A DNA stretch of 64,000 nt from Bacillus_BD oryzisoli_A (GCF_043641075.1 NZ_JBHZRC010000016.1:1-64000); one strand, 5' to 3'. Counted from the stretch's first letter, positions 35,424-44,749 are shown. Made by a program: numbers and translations. Notes: generated from the letters alone by a model not told the origin.

Positions 35424-36377
35424 TTATACCACCCTCTGAACCGGAACAGGTATAGTCTCCATCATTTCCTTTAACAGATCTTCAGTTGAAACTCCTGTAA
35501 ATCGAGCTTCAGACTTAAGAATGATTCTGTGCGTAAATACAGCGGGTACCAAGAACTGTATATCATCAGGCAGTACATATTCTCTTCCGTACATAAATGC
35601 GTAAGCCTGGGCAGCCTTCATTATAGCAATCGACCCCCGCGGACTGACTCCCATATATACCTTTTCATGGTTTCTAGTTAGGTTGGCAATCTCCACAATA
35701 TAGCGTTTCATTGATTCATTCACATAGACATCCTTGATTTGACTTTGCAGACTGCGTAATTCCTGCAGGCCAATCACCGGCGTAATGTCCTCGATTGGAG
35801 ACTTCTGCTGCACCCGATTTAAAACTTCTATTTCTTCATCCTGATCGGGGTAGCCCATTCGCATTTTTAATAGAAAACGGTCAAGCTGTGCTTCCGGCAG
35901 CGGGTAGGTCCCTTCATAGTCAGTTGGATTCTGCGTTGCCATAACAAAGAACGGTTTTTCTAACCTATGTGTTACCCCGTCAATCGTAATACTCGCTTCC
36001 TCCATTGCTTCTAAAAGGGCAGATTGCGTTTTCGGTGAAGTTCGGTTAATCTCATCAGCCAAAATAATATTGGCCATCAACGGACCTGGAATAAATTGAA
36101 ATTCCATTTCCTTTGGGTTATAGATTGACACGCCTGTAACGTCCGAAGGCAGTAAATCCGGCGTAAATTGGATTCGCTTGAAATTTGCCCCTACGGATTT
36201 CGCTAGAGCCCGTACCATCATTGTTTTTCCTACACCCGGGACATCCTCCAGTAAGACATGCCCCTCTGCCAGTAAGGCAACTAAGCTCAATTCTGCTACG
36301 TTACGCTTTCCAATCATTACTTTTTCGATATTGTATAATATCCTCTCTACAATTGGATTCATGACTTCATTCACCAC
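35424..36377 (-). CDS. yeaC: MoxR-family AAA ATPase YeaC
   Basis: A cytosolic AAA+ chaperone-type ATPase of about 317 residues. Walker A is EDVPGVGKTMM, Walker B is IILADEINRTSP, sensor 1 is FFVMATQNP, and the arginine region is YPLPEAQLDRFL. I chose the GTG at 36377, with GGAGG seven bases upstream, over a GTG 15 bases earlier. First gene of yeaC-yeaD-yebA. The tandem 52-bp repeats lie upstream, beyond about 180 bases. Confidence 0.9.
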   Translation of the reverse strand: MVNEVMNPIVERILYNIEKVMIGKRNVAELSLVALLAEGHVLLEDVPGVGKTMMVRALAKSVGANFKRIQFTPDLLPSDVTGVSIYNPKEMEFQFIPGPLMANIILADEINRTSPKTQSALLEAMEEASITIDGVTHRLEKPFFVMATQNPTDYEGTYPLPEAQLDRFLLKMRMGYPDQDEEIEVLNRVQQKSPIEDITPVIGLQELRSLQSQIKDVYVNESMKRYIVEIANLTRNHEKVYMGVSPRGSIAIMKAAQAYAFMYGREYVLPDDIQFLVPAVFTHRIILKSEARFTGVSTEDLLKEMMETIPVPVQRVV

Positions 36378-36560
36378 GCTCTCTCCTCCCACCCTTGTCT
36401 AAGTAATAATGCATATCCATTCCCTAATTCATAAGGTATTCTATATAAATTCACACTTTAATATAATTTCATTCTATTCTGTCAATTTTATCTATCTATA
36501 GTTTAATATTTTTGTAAAATAATTGCAAAAAATAAGGTGCTGACTCTTTTTCGCTTTCTG

Positions 36561-37080
36561 ATGAAGGACAGTCTGCTTTTCCATGAACGGAATTTTGTCC
36601 TTCAGAACCCTTATGAAGGACAGTCTGCTTTTCCGTGAACGGAATTTTGTCCTTCAGAACCCTTATGAAGGACAGTTTGCTTTTTCATGAACTTGATTTT
36701 GTCCTTCAGAACCTTTATGAAGGACAGTTTGCTTTTTCATGAACTGGATTTTGTCCTTCAGAACCTTTATGAAGGACAGTTTGCTTTTTCATGAACTGGA
36801 TTTTGTCCTTCAGAGCCCCTATGAAGGACAGTCTGCTTTTCCATGAACGGAATTTTGTCCTTCAGAGCCCCTATGAAGGACAGTCTGCTTTTCCATGAAC
36901 GGAATTTTGTCCTTCAGAACCCTTATGAAGGACAGTTTGCTTTTTCATGAACTGGATTTTGTCCTTCAGAGCCCTTATGAAGGACAGTTTGTTTTTGCCT
37001 AAACCGGATTTTGTCCTTCATAGCCCTTATGAAGGACAATATAGTTTTCCATGAACCGAATTTTCTCCTTCATAATCCCC
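36561..37080. repeat. ten tandem 52-bp repeats with internal palindrome
   Basis: Units start every 52 bases exactly, at 36561, 36613, 36665, 36717, 36769, 36821, 36873, 36925, 36977 and 37029. Each begins ATGAAGGACAGT and ends with TTTTGTCCTTCA plus about ten bases. GAAGGACA and TGTCCTTC in each unit can pair, giving a row of ten hairpins on either strand. Two main variants exist (CTGCTTTTCC...ACGG and TTGCTTTTTC...CTGG), and the last unit is degraded. No ORF and no spacers, so neither coding nor CRISPR. Confidence 0.95.
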
Positions 37081-37094
37081 ATTCGCCAAATATA

Positions 37095-37141
37095 AAAAGG
37101 CCTGAATCACAATACCAATTCGTACTGCAATTCAAGCCTTC
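37095..37141 (-). terminator. terminator after the 3D-domain gene
   Basis: AAGGCTTGAAT and ATTCAGGCCTT pair on the minus strand and are followed by TTTTTA. Confidence 0.8.
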
Positions 37142-37148
37142 TCTTCTA

Positions 37149-38297
37149 TTAATTTAAGATGACTACCTTAACCGTTTTTCTTCCCCATGATAAGCATGCG
37201 GCAGTTGATGGCATCAGTACATCAATTTTATGGCCTTTAATGGCTCCGCCGGTGTCACCTGCAATGGCCTCACCATAGCCTTCTACCCATACCCTTGATC
37301 CTAACGGAATAACAGAAGGATCAACAGCAATTAATTTCATATTCGGATTTGCTTTAATATTTATGCCTGTTGCTGTAAGTCCTGTTGCAGACCCCTCATG
37401 ACTATAAGCAGTTGCTGAAACATAAATCTCTTTCCCGCTGTTTGTGCTGCTTGTTGAATTTGTATTAGATGCTTTAGGAGCTGGAGCTGCTGGAGCTTGT
37501 GTTGCTTCAGCCTGCTGTGTAATAGTCGTAGCTCTTGCTGCCGCTTCCTGCTGTTCATTCGCCAATCTTGCCTTAGCCTGATCTATTTGGGCTTGAATCG
37601 CCGCATTTTCTTCCTCTGCCAGTGTGATGGTACTAACTACAGAATTATATTGTTCCTGTACCGATGACAAAACCTCTTGTCTTTTTTGCAGGTTTGCCTC
37701 TAAAGCAGCTTGATTCGTTGAAAGCGTTTTATATTGTTCCTGCAGCAGATCTTCTTGTTCAACGATTGCAGCCTTCTCATTTTCAATCTTTTTCAAGTCT
37801 TCCTTCTGCTGTTCAAGTAAACTTTTATCTGCACTTAAAATTGTCGTTACAGCTGTTGCACGCTGTACAAGCTCTGACAAGGAATCAGAGTTTACTAGAA
37901 TTTCAATCACTAAGCTTGCTTGATCATTATGCTGCATGGAAACAAGGCGTTCTTCCATAACCCCTTTTCGCGCAAGCACCTTATCCTCTAATACAACAAT
38001 TTCTTCTTTTTTCTTTTCAATCGTTTGTTTTATTTCAGAAATTTTTTGTTCTATAGCAGTCATTTCTTCTTTATTACTTGAAATATTATTCTCTAATGTT
38101 TGTAATTCAGTCTGTAAACTATTAACCTTTGTTAATAGACCTTCTTTTTCAGCTTGTTTTTGCTCAATTAATGCAGCATTCTCCTGTAATTGAGCCTCAC
38201 TATGTACTTGACTTGTTTCTGCATTTGCCATAATCGTTGTCGATAGTAAGATAACACTTGTTAATGATGCGGCAACGATTTTTTTAAAGAAACGCAT
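37149..38297 (-). CDS. secreted coiled-coil protein with C-terminal 3D domain
   Basis: A 382-residue exported protein. It has a signal peptide (cleaved near MANAE), a long PcsB/CwlO-like coiled coil (about 30-250), an Ala/Pro/Gln linker, and a 3D domain: YVSATAYSHEG, the TATGI motif, IAVDPSVIPLGSRVWVEGYG and GHKIDVLMPS, with the three conserved Asp. 3D domains occur in lytic enzymes such as resuscitation-promoting-factor-like proteins. A role in peptidoglycan remodelling is likely. The ATG follows AAAGGGG. Confidence 0.87.
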   Translation of the reverse strand: MRFFKKIVAASLTSVILLSTTIMANAETSQVHSEAQLQENAALIEQKQAEKEGLLTKVNSLQTELQTLENNISSNKEEMTAIEQKISEIKQTIEKKKEEIVVLEDKVLARKGVMEERLVSMQHNDQASLVIEILVNSDSLSELVQRATAVTTILSADKSLLEQQKEDLKKIENEKAAIVEQEDLLQEQYKTLSTNQAALEANLQKRQEVLSSVQEQYNSVVSTITLAEEENAAIQAQIDQAKARLANEQQEAAARATTITQQAEATQAPAAPAPKASNTNSTSSTNSGKEIYVSATAYSHEGSATGLTATGINIKANPNMKLIAVDPSVIPLGSRVWVEGYGEAIAGDTGGAIKGHKIDVLMPSTAACLSWGRKTVKVVILN

Positions 38298-38447
38298 AAG
38301 ACAACCCCTTTCTTATTATTATTTATAACATACGAAAGGGGTTATTTTGATTACAGGAGTATTACATTATCGAGTCAATTGTTTAAAATAACTGAAAAAT
38401 AGACGGTAAATCGTAATATTTTTACTAAATCCATGTCGTTTTTTAGA

Positions 38448-39119
38448 TTAGTTGTAAACATTTTCTAAATAGGTGAGAGTCGGACCGTACCCGATTTGCG
38501 GGATGTCACTTAAAAATGACGTAATGAATTTTTGATCTGAAATGGATTCGTATTGAACAACAGACTTTACCTCAACACGCCAATCTTCTCTAGACAGTTC
38601 CACTTCCGTCTTTTCCGTTTTGGCCTGATTTTGATCAATCGTCTCCAGTACGGCTGAAGAAAATAGATATGGTACATCAGAGGTAGATAAACCAAGGCTA
38701 TTTTTCAATTCTTTTTTTAAAAAAGGATGGCCATTTACCCTTGGAGGCAGGATTTTGTTTGCTGCTTTAATATACGCATCCCCTTCGTCCATCCCTCTGG
38801 CTAGGTATTTCTCTTTCTCTTCTTCAATTAAGTCCCCAACACTCTTGCCTGAATCCGTTACCTTCTGAACCTCTCTATCAGCTATATACAACGGGTCTAC
38901 TGTAGGACGTGTATCAAACTCATTCACGGCCTCTCTTGTTTTGTCTAACAGTACAGCCGTACCTGCCAGTGCCGCCTGCTCAACAGCGAGATTGGCCTGC
39001 TCCTTCACCACGTAGACTTTGATTATATTGACGGTAATGACAAAAATAATTGCGACAATTCCCAGCAGCCAAAGCATAAAGATAGCCGCGTTCCCGTTTT
39101 CGTTTTTGACAAACCTCAT
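38448..39119 (-). CDS. TadG-like pilus-associated protein
   Basis: A 223-residue protein with an N-terminal prepilin-like start (NENGNAAIFMLWLLGIVAIIF) and an extracellular remainder of mixed charge. Position and hydrophobic N-terminus fit TadF/TadG minor pilin or Flp-assembly proteins, but the +5 glutamate of true prepilins is absent. Its ATG overlaps the tadE stop (ATGA). Last gene of the Tad operon. Confidence 0.7.
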   Translation of the reverse strand: MRFVKNENGNAAIFMLWLLGIVAIIFVITVNIIKVYVVKEQANLAVEQAALAGTAVLLDKTREAVNEFDTRPTVDPLYIADREVQKVTDSGKSVGDLIEEEKEKYLARGMDEGDAYIKAANKILPPRVNGHPFLKKELKNSLGLSTSDVPYLFSSAVLETIDQNQAKTEKTEVELSREDWRVEVKSVVQYESISDQKFITSFLSDIPQIGYGPTLTYLENVYN

Positions 39120-39520
39120 GGCGACAGCAGCACCTTGCCATGGGCCTCCTGCTCAATACTAATCGCAGCCTCCTGCTTCCATTTATCCGGAAGGAAGGTT
39201 AAATAGTGATTAGTATGTAGCACTAATGTAAAATCACCATTTGCTGAATATTGCGGGACTAATGCTTTATATTTAATCACCGAGCTGCTTCCTATTGTCT
39301 CCTTTGCCGCTTCAATCGAATCATAGATGTCATTTGTTGCAGCAAAGGTTTTAGCCGCATCATTAACAGCAGTTTTTGCTGTAAAAATAGCATATCCGGT
39401 GCCGACAACCTGCCATAGCAGGAGAAAAAACATGAAGAAAAAGGGTAAAATCCCTAAGAACTCAAAGCTGATAGCGCCCTTCTCATTGCGAAAATGCTTC
39501 CTTTGTATTCTGCCTGTCAT
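39116..39520 (-). CDS. tadE: TadE-like pseudopilin
   Basis: A 134-residue protein with the type IV prepilin signature NEKGAISFEFLGI: Gly at -1, Glu at +5, then a hydrophobic helix. TadE-family proteins are processed like pilins and are required for Tad pili. The ATG follows GGAGGG and lies inside the end of the preceding gene (38-base overlap), showing tight translational coupling. A prepilin peptidase is needed and is not encoded in the window. Confidence 0.85.
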   Translation of the reverse strand: MTGRIQRKHFRNEKGAISFEFLGILPFFFMFFLLLWQVVGTGYAIFTAKTAVNDAAKTFAATNDIYDSIEAAKETIGSSSVIKYKALVPQYSANGDFTLVLHTNHYLTFLPDKWKQEAAISIEQEAHGKVLLSP

Positions 39521-39968
39521 TCTTCTTTCCCTCCAATCGATTCAATTTATATTGAAGGTACCAAACATGAAAAAGAACTAAGAGCCATGGGTTAAACGTA
39601 ACGTCTTCGTATTCCTCCTGTAGGATGTCCCTCATTCTAAAAACGGAATAATACAGTAATCCAAGAAAATAATATGACATAATCATATCAAAAGAAGTAA
39701 ATACAGCATCCCCATATGGTGTTAACAGAATGGGACCGAGAAAATGATAGATGAAGGAAAGAGCCAGAAGAATCGTAAACAGCCACCAAAGCTTGATTGG
39801 AATGACCCTTCCCTTTTCCATCAGTTTCAATGTATTGCGTTCTTTTAAAAACCAATATCCAAGGTAAACACCTAATGTCACAATAGATAAGATAATCACG
39901 ACTGCTAGATTTACCGTTTTGAATTGCGGTTCCATTGTCTTACTTTCCATACCCTTCACCCAAATCAT
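39483..39968 (-). CDS. membrane protein, DUF4234-like
   Basis: About 161 residues with three to four transmembrane segments; IVTLGVYLGYWFLKERNTLKL resembles DUF4234. The C-terminal tail is basic and polar. The start is uncertain: ATG codons at 39968 and 39950 both lie in the end of the previous gene. It sits in the Tad operon, overlapping genes on both sides. Function unknown. Confidence 0.6.
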   Translation of the reverse strand: MIWVKGMESKTMEPQFKTVNLAVVIILSIVTLGVYLGYWFLKERNTLKLMEKGRVIPIKLWWLFTILLALSFIYHFLGPILLTPYGDAVFTSFDMIMSYYFLGLLYYSVFRMRDILQEEYEDVTFNPWLLVLFHVWYLQYKLNRLEGKKNDRQNTKEAFSQ

Positions 39969-40599
39969 CTCGATATTTAATGGTTAAATAAAAATAAATC
40001 AGCGGTAAACATATTGCATTCAATAAAACACGTACGGTTATATATACCAAACTATTATTTTCAAAATTAGCTAATAGATACAGTGAACCCGACCAGATTA
40101 ACAGATTTAATGACAAAACAATAAAAATATCTAACAAAATGAAAATATGCTCTTTTTTCATGATGTTCCATATCCCTCTAAAAGCCTCACGGATATTGCC
40201 TTTATCAGTAAAAAGCGGAATGAGAAAGATGACTATAATGGATAAGACAGTTGGGATAAAAAGAAAAAAGGAGCCAAGTGCACCAATCATAAAAAAGAGA
40301 ATGGTAATGAAGGACATATAACCAAAGTTGCGAAAGAACACCTTTACCAAATCAATGAATTGACAGGGATGATCCTGTAAATCCTTTAATGCAAGATGGA
40401 AAAAGGGCGGGAATAATGCCGTAAAATTGATGATGATGAGAAAAAGAGCAATCAAATTGTCGATCTCAACAGTATCGATTACATAAAAATATTGAATCGC
40501 AGTAAAGATAAAAAAAGTAAAAGGTATGACCAATACTAGACTGATTAATAGGATCGTAACTATATTTCTATTAAAAATATCACTTATATCTCTAATCAT
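39940..40599 (-). CDS. multi-pass membrane protein of the Tad operon
   Basis: A 219-residue protein with about five to six transmembrane segments (starting IVTILLISLVLVIPFTFFIF). The central loop DKGNIREAFRGIWNIMKKE resembles membrane proteins with DUF975/DUF4013-like topology, but I do not recognise a family securely. It overlaps the next and previous genes by a few bases, so it belongs to the operon. Function unknown. Confidence 0.6.
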   Translation of the reverse strand: MIRDISDIFNRNIVTILLISLVLVIPFTFFIFTAIQYFYVIDTVEIDNLIALFLIIINFTALFPPFFHLALKDLQDHPCQFIDLVKVFFRNFGYMSFITILFFMIGALGSFFLFIPTVLSIIVIFLIPLFTDKGNIREAFRGIWNIMKKEHIFILLDIFIVLSLNLLIWSGSLYLLANFENNSLVYITVRVLLNAICLPLIYFYLTIKYRDDLGEGYGK

Positions 40600-40969
40600 G
40601 CTCTTTCCCCTGTTTCCATTTCACTATTTTCACCCATAGGAATGTTACAAAAAGAGACAAGAGTGTGTTACGCGCAAGCCCCCTGTTAATATCCATCGGG
40701 TCAGCAAATACCATAATATCCAGTACGAGCACGGCAAAGAGTAAATTCAAAACCGTTAAAGTCAGGCTGGCAATATAGCTGGCAATATAGGGGGTTTTCG
40801 GGTTCCAAATTGGCGCCAAAAACCCCGTTAGAATATAACAAAAAATATATAAGAGCGTCACCGTTATGGCGATATTATTTATATTGAAAAACCCCAATAA
40901 AAAGGAAGCAGCAATAAATGTAAAAATCACTACTCCCAACGTTTTTAACAACCCCATAAACTGAAACAT
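40592..40969 (-). CDS. small membrane protein of the Tad operon
   Basis: A 125-residue protein with about four hydrophobic segments and short loops (NPKTPY, DPMDINRGL). The terminal KWKQGKEHD is cytosolic in character. It overlaps the following gene by eight bases. I recognise no family. Confidence 0.55.
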   Translation of the reverse strand: MFQFMGLLKTLGVVIFTFIAASFLLGFFNINNIAITVTLLYIFCYILTGFLAPIWNPKTPYIASYIASLTLTVLNLLFAVLVLDIMVFADPMDINRGLARNTLLSLFVTFLWVKIVKWKQGKEHD

Positions 40970-40987
40970 GATTTCCCCCGATTATCT

Positions 40988-41581
40988 TTATTTAATATCT
41001 TCAGGTTTTTTTAGAAGTGCAAACGAAAGAAATGATAAGAATAATCCACCAAGATACATAATAACCGTAAAAAAGAATACCCCTTCTTGATCATCTAACA
41101 GCTGCATCAGGATTAATTCCTGGCCATTTCGAAATGAAAAAGCACTGATGATGATGAGAATGATAACAAATAGATACGAGCCAAAGACAATCTTAGATTT
41201 TCCAGGCCTATGAAAAGCCTGAAAAATCATTTCCCGTTTAAACAACGCATAGCCAATTACCACTAAATACAGCAATAGAAACGGCCAAAATACAAGCGTG
41301 CCAAATGATAGTCGAAGGATGGGTTCAGCCATATATACTCCCATTGTAATCAGCATGATAAAGCTGGTTAAGGAGTTATATCTGATTGTACTTTTAACTG
41401 ATTGATACCAGTATCTAGACAAGCCAAGCGAAATGATCGTAATAATCAAGTTTAATAATAAAATACCAAAGGACCAATCCGGAATCGCGCTGCCGAAGAA
41501 GCCAAATATAACGGAGCTGATTAACACACCTAGTCCATTGCCTTCGAAAAACTTAAACCTTTGCTCACTTTCCAATTCCAA
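40988..41581 (-). CDS. membrane protein of the Tad operon
   Basis: A 197-residue protein with about six transmembrane segments. It begins with a charged tail (MELESEQRFKFFEG) and ends ALLKKPEDIK. The start overlaps the end of the PG-repeat exoprotein gene by 17 bases. No family recognised; the tight packing with pilus genes suggests a related role. Confidence 0.55.
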   Translation of the reverse strand: MELESEQRFKFFEGNGLGVLISSVIFGFFGSAIPDWSFGILLLNLIITIISLGLSRYWYQSVKSTIRYNSLTSFIMLITMGVYMAEPILRLSFGTLVFWPFLLLYLVVIGYALFKREMIFQAFHRPGKSKIVFGSYLFVIILIIISAFSFRNGQELILMQLLDDQEGVFFFTVIMYLGGLFLSFLSFALLKKPEDIK

Positions 41582-43106
41582 TCAGCCCTCCTACCTTTCC
41601 CAAGCCCTTGCCAATGTTGCTGTAGACAAATTTGAATCCACTTTTTATCCCGTTCTTTATACCTTTTCCCAGACTTGTTCGATTTATAAACACAGCGGTA
41701 CCTAAGCCGGCTAATAATCCTGCTGCAGCACCTGCAACCGTTCCTAGACCAGGCACTACAGATCCGGCTACCATTCCAGTTGCCACACTTGATGCGATAC
41801 TTCCAATGGCTGTTGAGCCTACTCCAATCGCAACCTCTGTTGATAAATCCGTGAAAAAGTCAGAAGAAAAATAGCCCTTTTTACTATTATTCCCTTCTGG
41901 GCTGTAATCCCAAAGTGTCCCTGCTGCAGCCATTGCATAATTAAGCGGTCCGTTCATTTTTATCATATTGCTCTTTGAAATGAACGCTTTATTAAACAAA
42001 CTTCGATCCTTAAAGCTCTTGATTGGTGAGGTGAAGATTTTTTTCGTGAACGGACTCCAGCCGTCTATCACACCGGATTTAATTGAGTTGGCAACAAAGG
42101 TTGATAGCTTCATACCTTTTGGTCTTAACTCTTTACTTTGCAGAAATTGGTTAAACGTACTCTCTTTAATGCGCTTTGTATGAGTTCCAAGCGACCTGTC
42201 ACTGCCATTAACATCATAGCCCTTATACCGTTGGTAAAGACTATCAAATAACTTAGAGTTTTTCTGACCTGTTACCTTATAGCCATCTGTCGTCCCGGCA
42301 ATCTTTTCAATTTTAAAGCCTGCCATCATAGATAGGGCTGCACCTGCAACATCACGGTTTAGAAATCCAAGACCATAGGTTTTAAAATCATCAAAGATAC
42401 CTGTTACATGGCTGAACCAGCCTCTTTCCCCGTCTGTTGTTTTGACGAGAGTATTTAGCAGGGAGGGTGTCTTTTCCTCTTCCGCTTCTCCTCCATCTGG
42501 AGCATCGCCGGCATCTGTTGCTTTGCCGGACTCTGTCGCCTTTCCTCCGTCTGTACCATCACCGGTATCTGCTGCCTTTCCTCCATTCGGGCCTTCACCA
42601 GCATCAGCTGCTTGCCCTCCATTCAGACCTTTACCGGCATCGGCTGCTTGTCCCCCATTCGGACCTTTTCCGGTATCCATTACTTGTCCACCGTTAGGAC
42701 CTTTGCCGTTTGAAACACCGTTTCCTCCGTTAACAGGAGCTCCCCCCTGCAGAGCATTTCCCTGCTCCATGCCATTCAGCTGCCACAGTATTGAACCTGG
42801 CAGCGGTGCAGTGGCGTTTGGAATGATGAACACTCCATTGTTTAATGGCGATTTTGGTAGAATCGGCTGGCCTGAAACAGCTGCCTTTCCCGGATCATAG
42901 GCTTCACCAGGCTCGTACACCTCGCCCGGGGCTATGAACTGCCCGCCTTGAATCGCTTGACCAGGTGCAAAGCTTTTTCCAGGAGTAATTGCTTTTCCTG
43001 GTTTCATAAACTCACCAGCATACGCAAAGACAGGGAATACATTCCAAACTAGTAAGATAGCAATCATGGATAGTGCTGCTATCTTATTTAATATACGTTG
43101 CCACAA
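41565..43106 (-). CDS. exported PG-repeat protein with glycine-zipper C-terminus
   Basis: A 513-residue exported protein that I do not recognise. After a signal peptide it has about eight hexapeptide repeats of the form xxPGxA (KPGKAI, TPGKSF, APGQAI, APGEVY, EPGEAY, DPGKAA). Residues about 125-210 hold Gly/Asn/Asp-rich repeats of about 12 residues (GKGPNGGQAADA). A globular region follows, and a hydrophobic Gly/Ala segment (about 430-480, SVVPGLGTVAGAAAGLLAGL) that could enter a membrane. It sits between the VWA lipoprotein and the four membrane proteins in the Tad operon. A surface scaffold or effector is possible. Confidence 0.7.
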   Translation of the reverse strand: MWQRILNKIAALSMIAILLVWNVFPVFAYAGEFMKPGKAITPGKSFAPGQAIQGGQFIAPGEVYEPGEAYDPGKAAVSGQPILPKSPLNNGVFIIPNATAPLPGSILWQLNGMEQGNALQGGAPVNGGNGVSNGKGPNGGQVMDTGKGPNGGQAADAGKGLNGGQAADAGEGPNGGKAADTGDGTDGGKATESGKATDAGDAPDGGEAEEEKTPSLLNTLVKTTDGERGWFSHVTGIFDDFKTYGLGFLNRDVAGAALSMMAGFKIEKIAGTTDGYKVTGQKNSKLFDSLYQRYKGYDVNGSDRSLGTHTKRIKESTFNQFLQSKELRPKGMKLSTFVANSIKSGVIDGWSPFTKKIFTSPIKSFKDRSLFNKAFISKSNMIKMNGPLNYAMAAAGTLWDYSPEGNNSKKGYFSSDFFTDLSTEVAIGVGSTAIGSIASSVATGMVAGSVVPGLGTVAGAAAGLLAGLGTAVFINRTSLGKGIKNGIKSGFKFVYSNIGKGLGKVGGLIGIGK

Positions 43107-43124
43107 TTGTTTCGCTCACCTCGC

Positions 43125-44501
43125 TTATTGAGTATTTTGCTGATATTTTTCTTCTAAAGCTTTTATTGCCTCAGCATAGCTGCTGTTATTAAGGCTCTTT
43201 AATTCTGTCTCAAACTTCTCGACTTCTGAATTGATCCAATCATGGTACTCGTCATTTACCTTATCTAAATAACGATAGGACTCAACATCCATCTTTCCAT
43301 TTTCCTTGAAAATAAACAGGATTAATCCTATTTCACTGCCCTCGAACGTTGCATTTGCCCCTTCATCGGTTATATAGCCGAAAATATCAAGCTGATTTTG
43401 GACCATCTTTCGTTCTAGTGCCTGCGTATTCTTTTCCTTCCAGTCCTTCCATGTTTCAGCTAAATCTGAAATTCTATCAAACTCTTTTTTTAATTCACTC
43501 TCATCATTTACCTTTTGATAGATGCCGTCTGTAGCATTGGCAATTTCAATTAATTCATTTTGTCCTTCTGCATTAACATCAAAGCCAATCACATTCACAA
43601 TCGGTGAAATATTGGAATCATACAGCTCCTTGGCGGCTTGAACCGGATTATCGTTACACGTCGATACGCCATCACTGACTAGATAAACAATGTTTGTATT
43701 TGCCTGTCCGTCAAATGCCTCTAAATCCTTTTTTGCCTCTCGTAGAGCAAGTCCTGTTGGAGTCCAGCCGGTTGGCTGAACCGAATCAAGTGCTGTTTGA
43801 AATGGTGCTCCGTCCATTGGCGAAATGTCATATACGATATCACTTCTGCTGCAGGAAAGCTTCATATCACTATCCGCGTTACTTCCAGTATGACCATAGA
43901 CACGAAGACCGACCTTCGCACCTTCAGGTAGCTCGCTGACAAAGTTAGTAATGGTTTCTTTAGCGATTTCCATTTTTGTTTTACCGTCGATGGATTGAGC
44001 CATACTTCCTGAAGCATCTAAAATGATCTCGACGTTTAAATTTTCCTTGAACTGATAACGTGAATCTTCCATTTCAGGGCTTCCTATAGCCTGGAAACGC
44101 ATTTCCTTCATCAAATCCTCAGGTCCCTTAAACTCATCCTGGACAAGCTTAAGTAATTCGCGGTAAAAATAATCCAGTTCCTTTTGTGAAGGATTTGATG
44201 AAAGAGTAGGCAGATCCTTGAAAGCCTCCAGTGTCTTTTCTGGATTCGAAATGTCCGGGTTAAAATCAACCAGCTTTCCAACAGGAAGCTTCGCCAATTC
44301 TTCATATGTAGTCGGAAGAGGATCCACTTCCATAGTTTCTTCTTTCGCTTTTATTTCTTTGACTTTTTCAGTGTCCTTCTGCTCCGTTTGTTCTACAGCC
44401 TGGTCCTTTTCATTCTCATTGGCCGGCTGCTCCTCCTTACCGCAGGCAGAAATAAATAAAATAATACTTATGAGAAGGAATAACTTAGAAAACAGCTTCA
44501 T
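43125..44501 (-). CDS. VWA-domain lipoprotein of the Tad operon
   Basis: A 458-residue lipoprotein (lipobox ISAC at the N-terminus) with a charged linker and a von Willebrand A domain. The MIDAS motif is complete: DASGSMAQS, the Thr in TGWTPTGLAL and the Asp in LVSDGVST. VWA domains with intact MIDAS bind protein ligands through a metal ion. Its place just after the pilin gene suggests it acts with the pilus as an adhesin or assembly factor (inference). Confidence 0.85.
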   Translation of the reverse strand: MKLFSKLFLLISIILFISACGKEEQPANENEKDQAVEQTEQKDTEKVKEIKAKEETMEVDPLPTTYEELAKLPVGKLVDFNPDISNPEKTLEAFKDLPTLSSNPSQKELDYFYRELLKLVQDEFKGPEDLMKEMRFQAIGSPEMEDSRYQFKENLNVEIILDASGSMAQSIDGKTKMEIAKETITNFVSELPEGAKVGLRVYGHTGSNADSDMKLSCSRSDIVYDISPMDGAPFQTALDSVQPTGWTPTGLALREAKKDLEAFDGQANTNIVYLVSDGVSTCNDNPVQAAKELYDSNISPIVNVIGFDVNAEGQNELIEIANATDGIYQKVNDESELKKEFDRISDLAETWKDWKEKNTQALERKMVQNQLDIFGYITDEGANATFEGSEIGLILFIFKENGKMDVESYRYLDKVNDEYHDWINSEVEKFETELKSLNNSSYAEAIKALEEKYQQNTQ

Positions 44502-44517
44502 TTAATCACTCCTTATG

Positions 44518-44540
44518 GAAAAAGGGCTTAACGCCCCTTA
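44518..44540 (-). terminator. attenuator between pilin and VWA gene
   Basis: AAGGGGC-GTTAA-GCCCTTTTTCC on the minus strand: a short GC stem followed by T, four bases after the pilin stop. Partial termination here would give excess pilin message. Confidence 0.65.
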
Positions 44541-44542
44541 AA

Positions 44543-44749
44543 TTAACCAACCATTCCAGTTATTTTTGTAATAATTTTTTCAATTACATCCCCAATTCCA
44601 TCCTTTTGCCCTTCTACAGCTGTTGAAATAATCCCTAATACTAAAATCAAAAGGGCCGCTAAACCAAGCCATTCTAATGACTGCGCTCCCTTTTCGTTTT
44701 TTACTGGTACTGTTGCTTTCAGCCATGCTTTGATTAATAAAGATTTCAT
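44543..44749 (-). CDS. Flp/Tad-type pilin
   Basis: A 68-residue prepilin, the likely major subunit of the Tad pilus. The cleavage motif is NEKG|AQSLEWLGL, with Gly at -1 and Glu at +5, followed by a hydrophobic helix (ALLILVLGIISTAV) and a short tail DVIEKIITKITGMVG. I chose the ATG at 44749, preceded by GGGAGAG, over an ATG 48 bases upstream inside the tadC 3' end. The small size and position after tadC fit Flp pilins. Confidence 0.88.
   Translation of the reverse strand: MKSLLIKAWLKATVPVKNEKGAQSLEWLGLAALLILVLGIISTAVEGQKDGIGDVIEKIITKITGMVG

Noticed and set aside
36561..37080. CRISPR array
   Set aside because: The units are contiguous 52-bp tandem copies without unique spacers, and no cas genes are nearby.
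42442..42900. Plus-strand Pro/Ser-rich ORF
   Set aside because: It is the antisense reading of the Gly-rich repeats of the exoprotein gene at 41565-43106.
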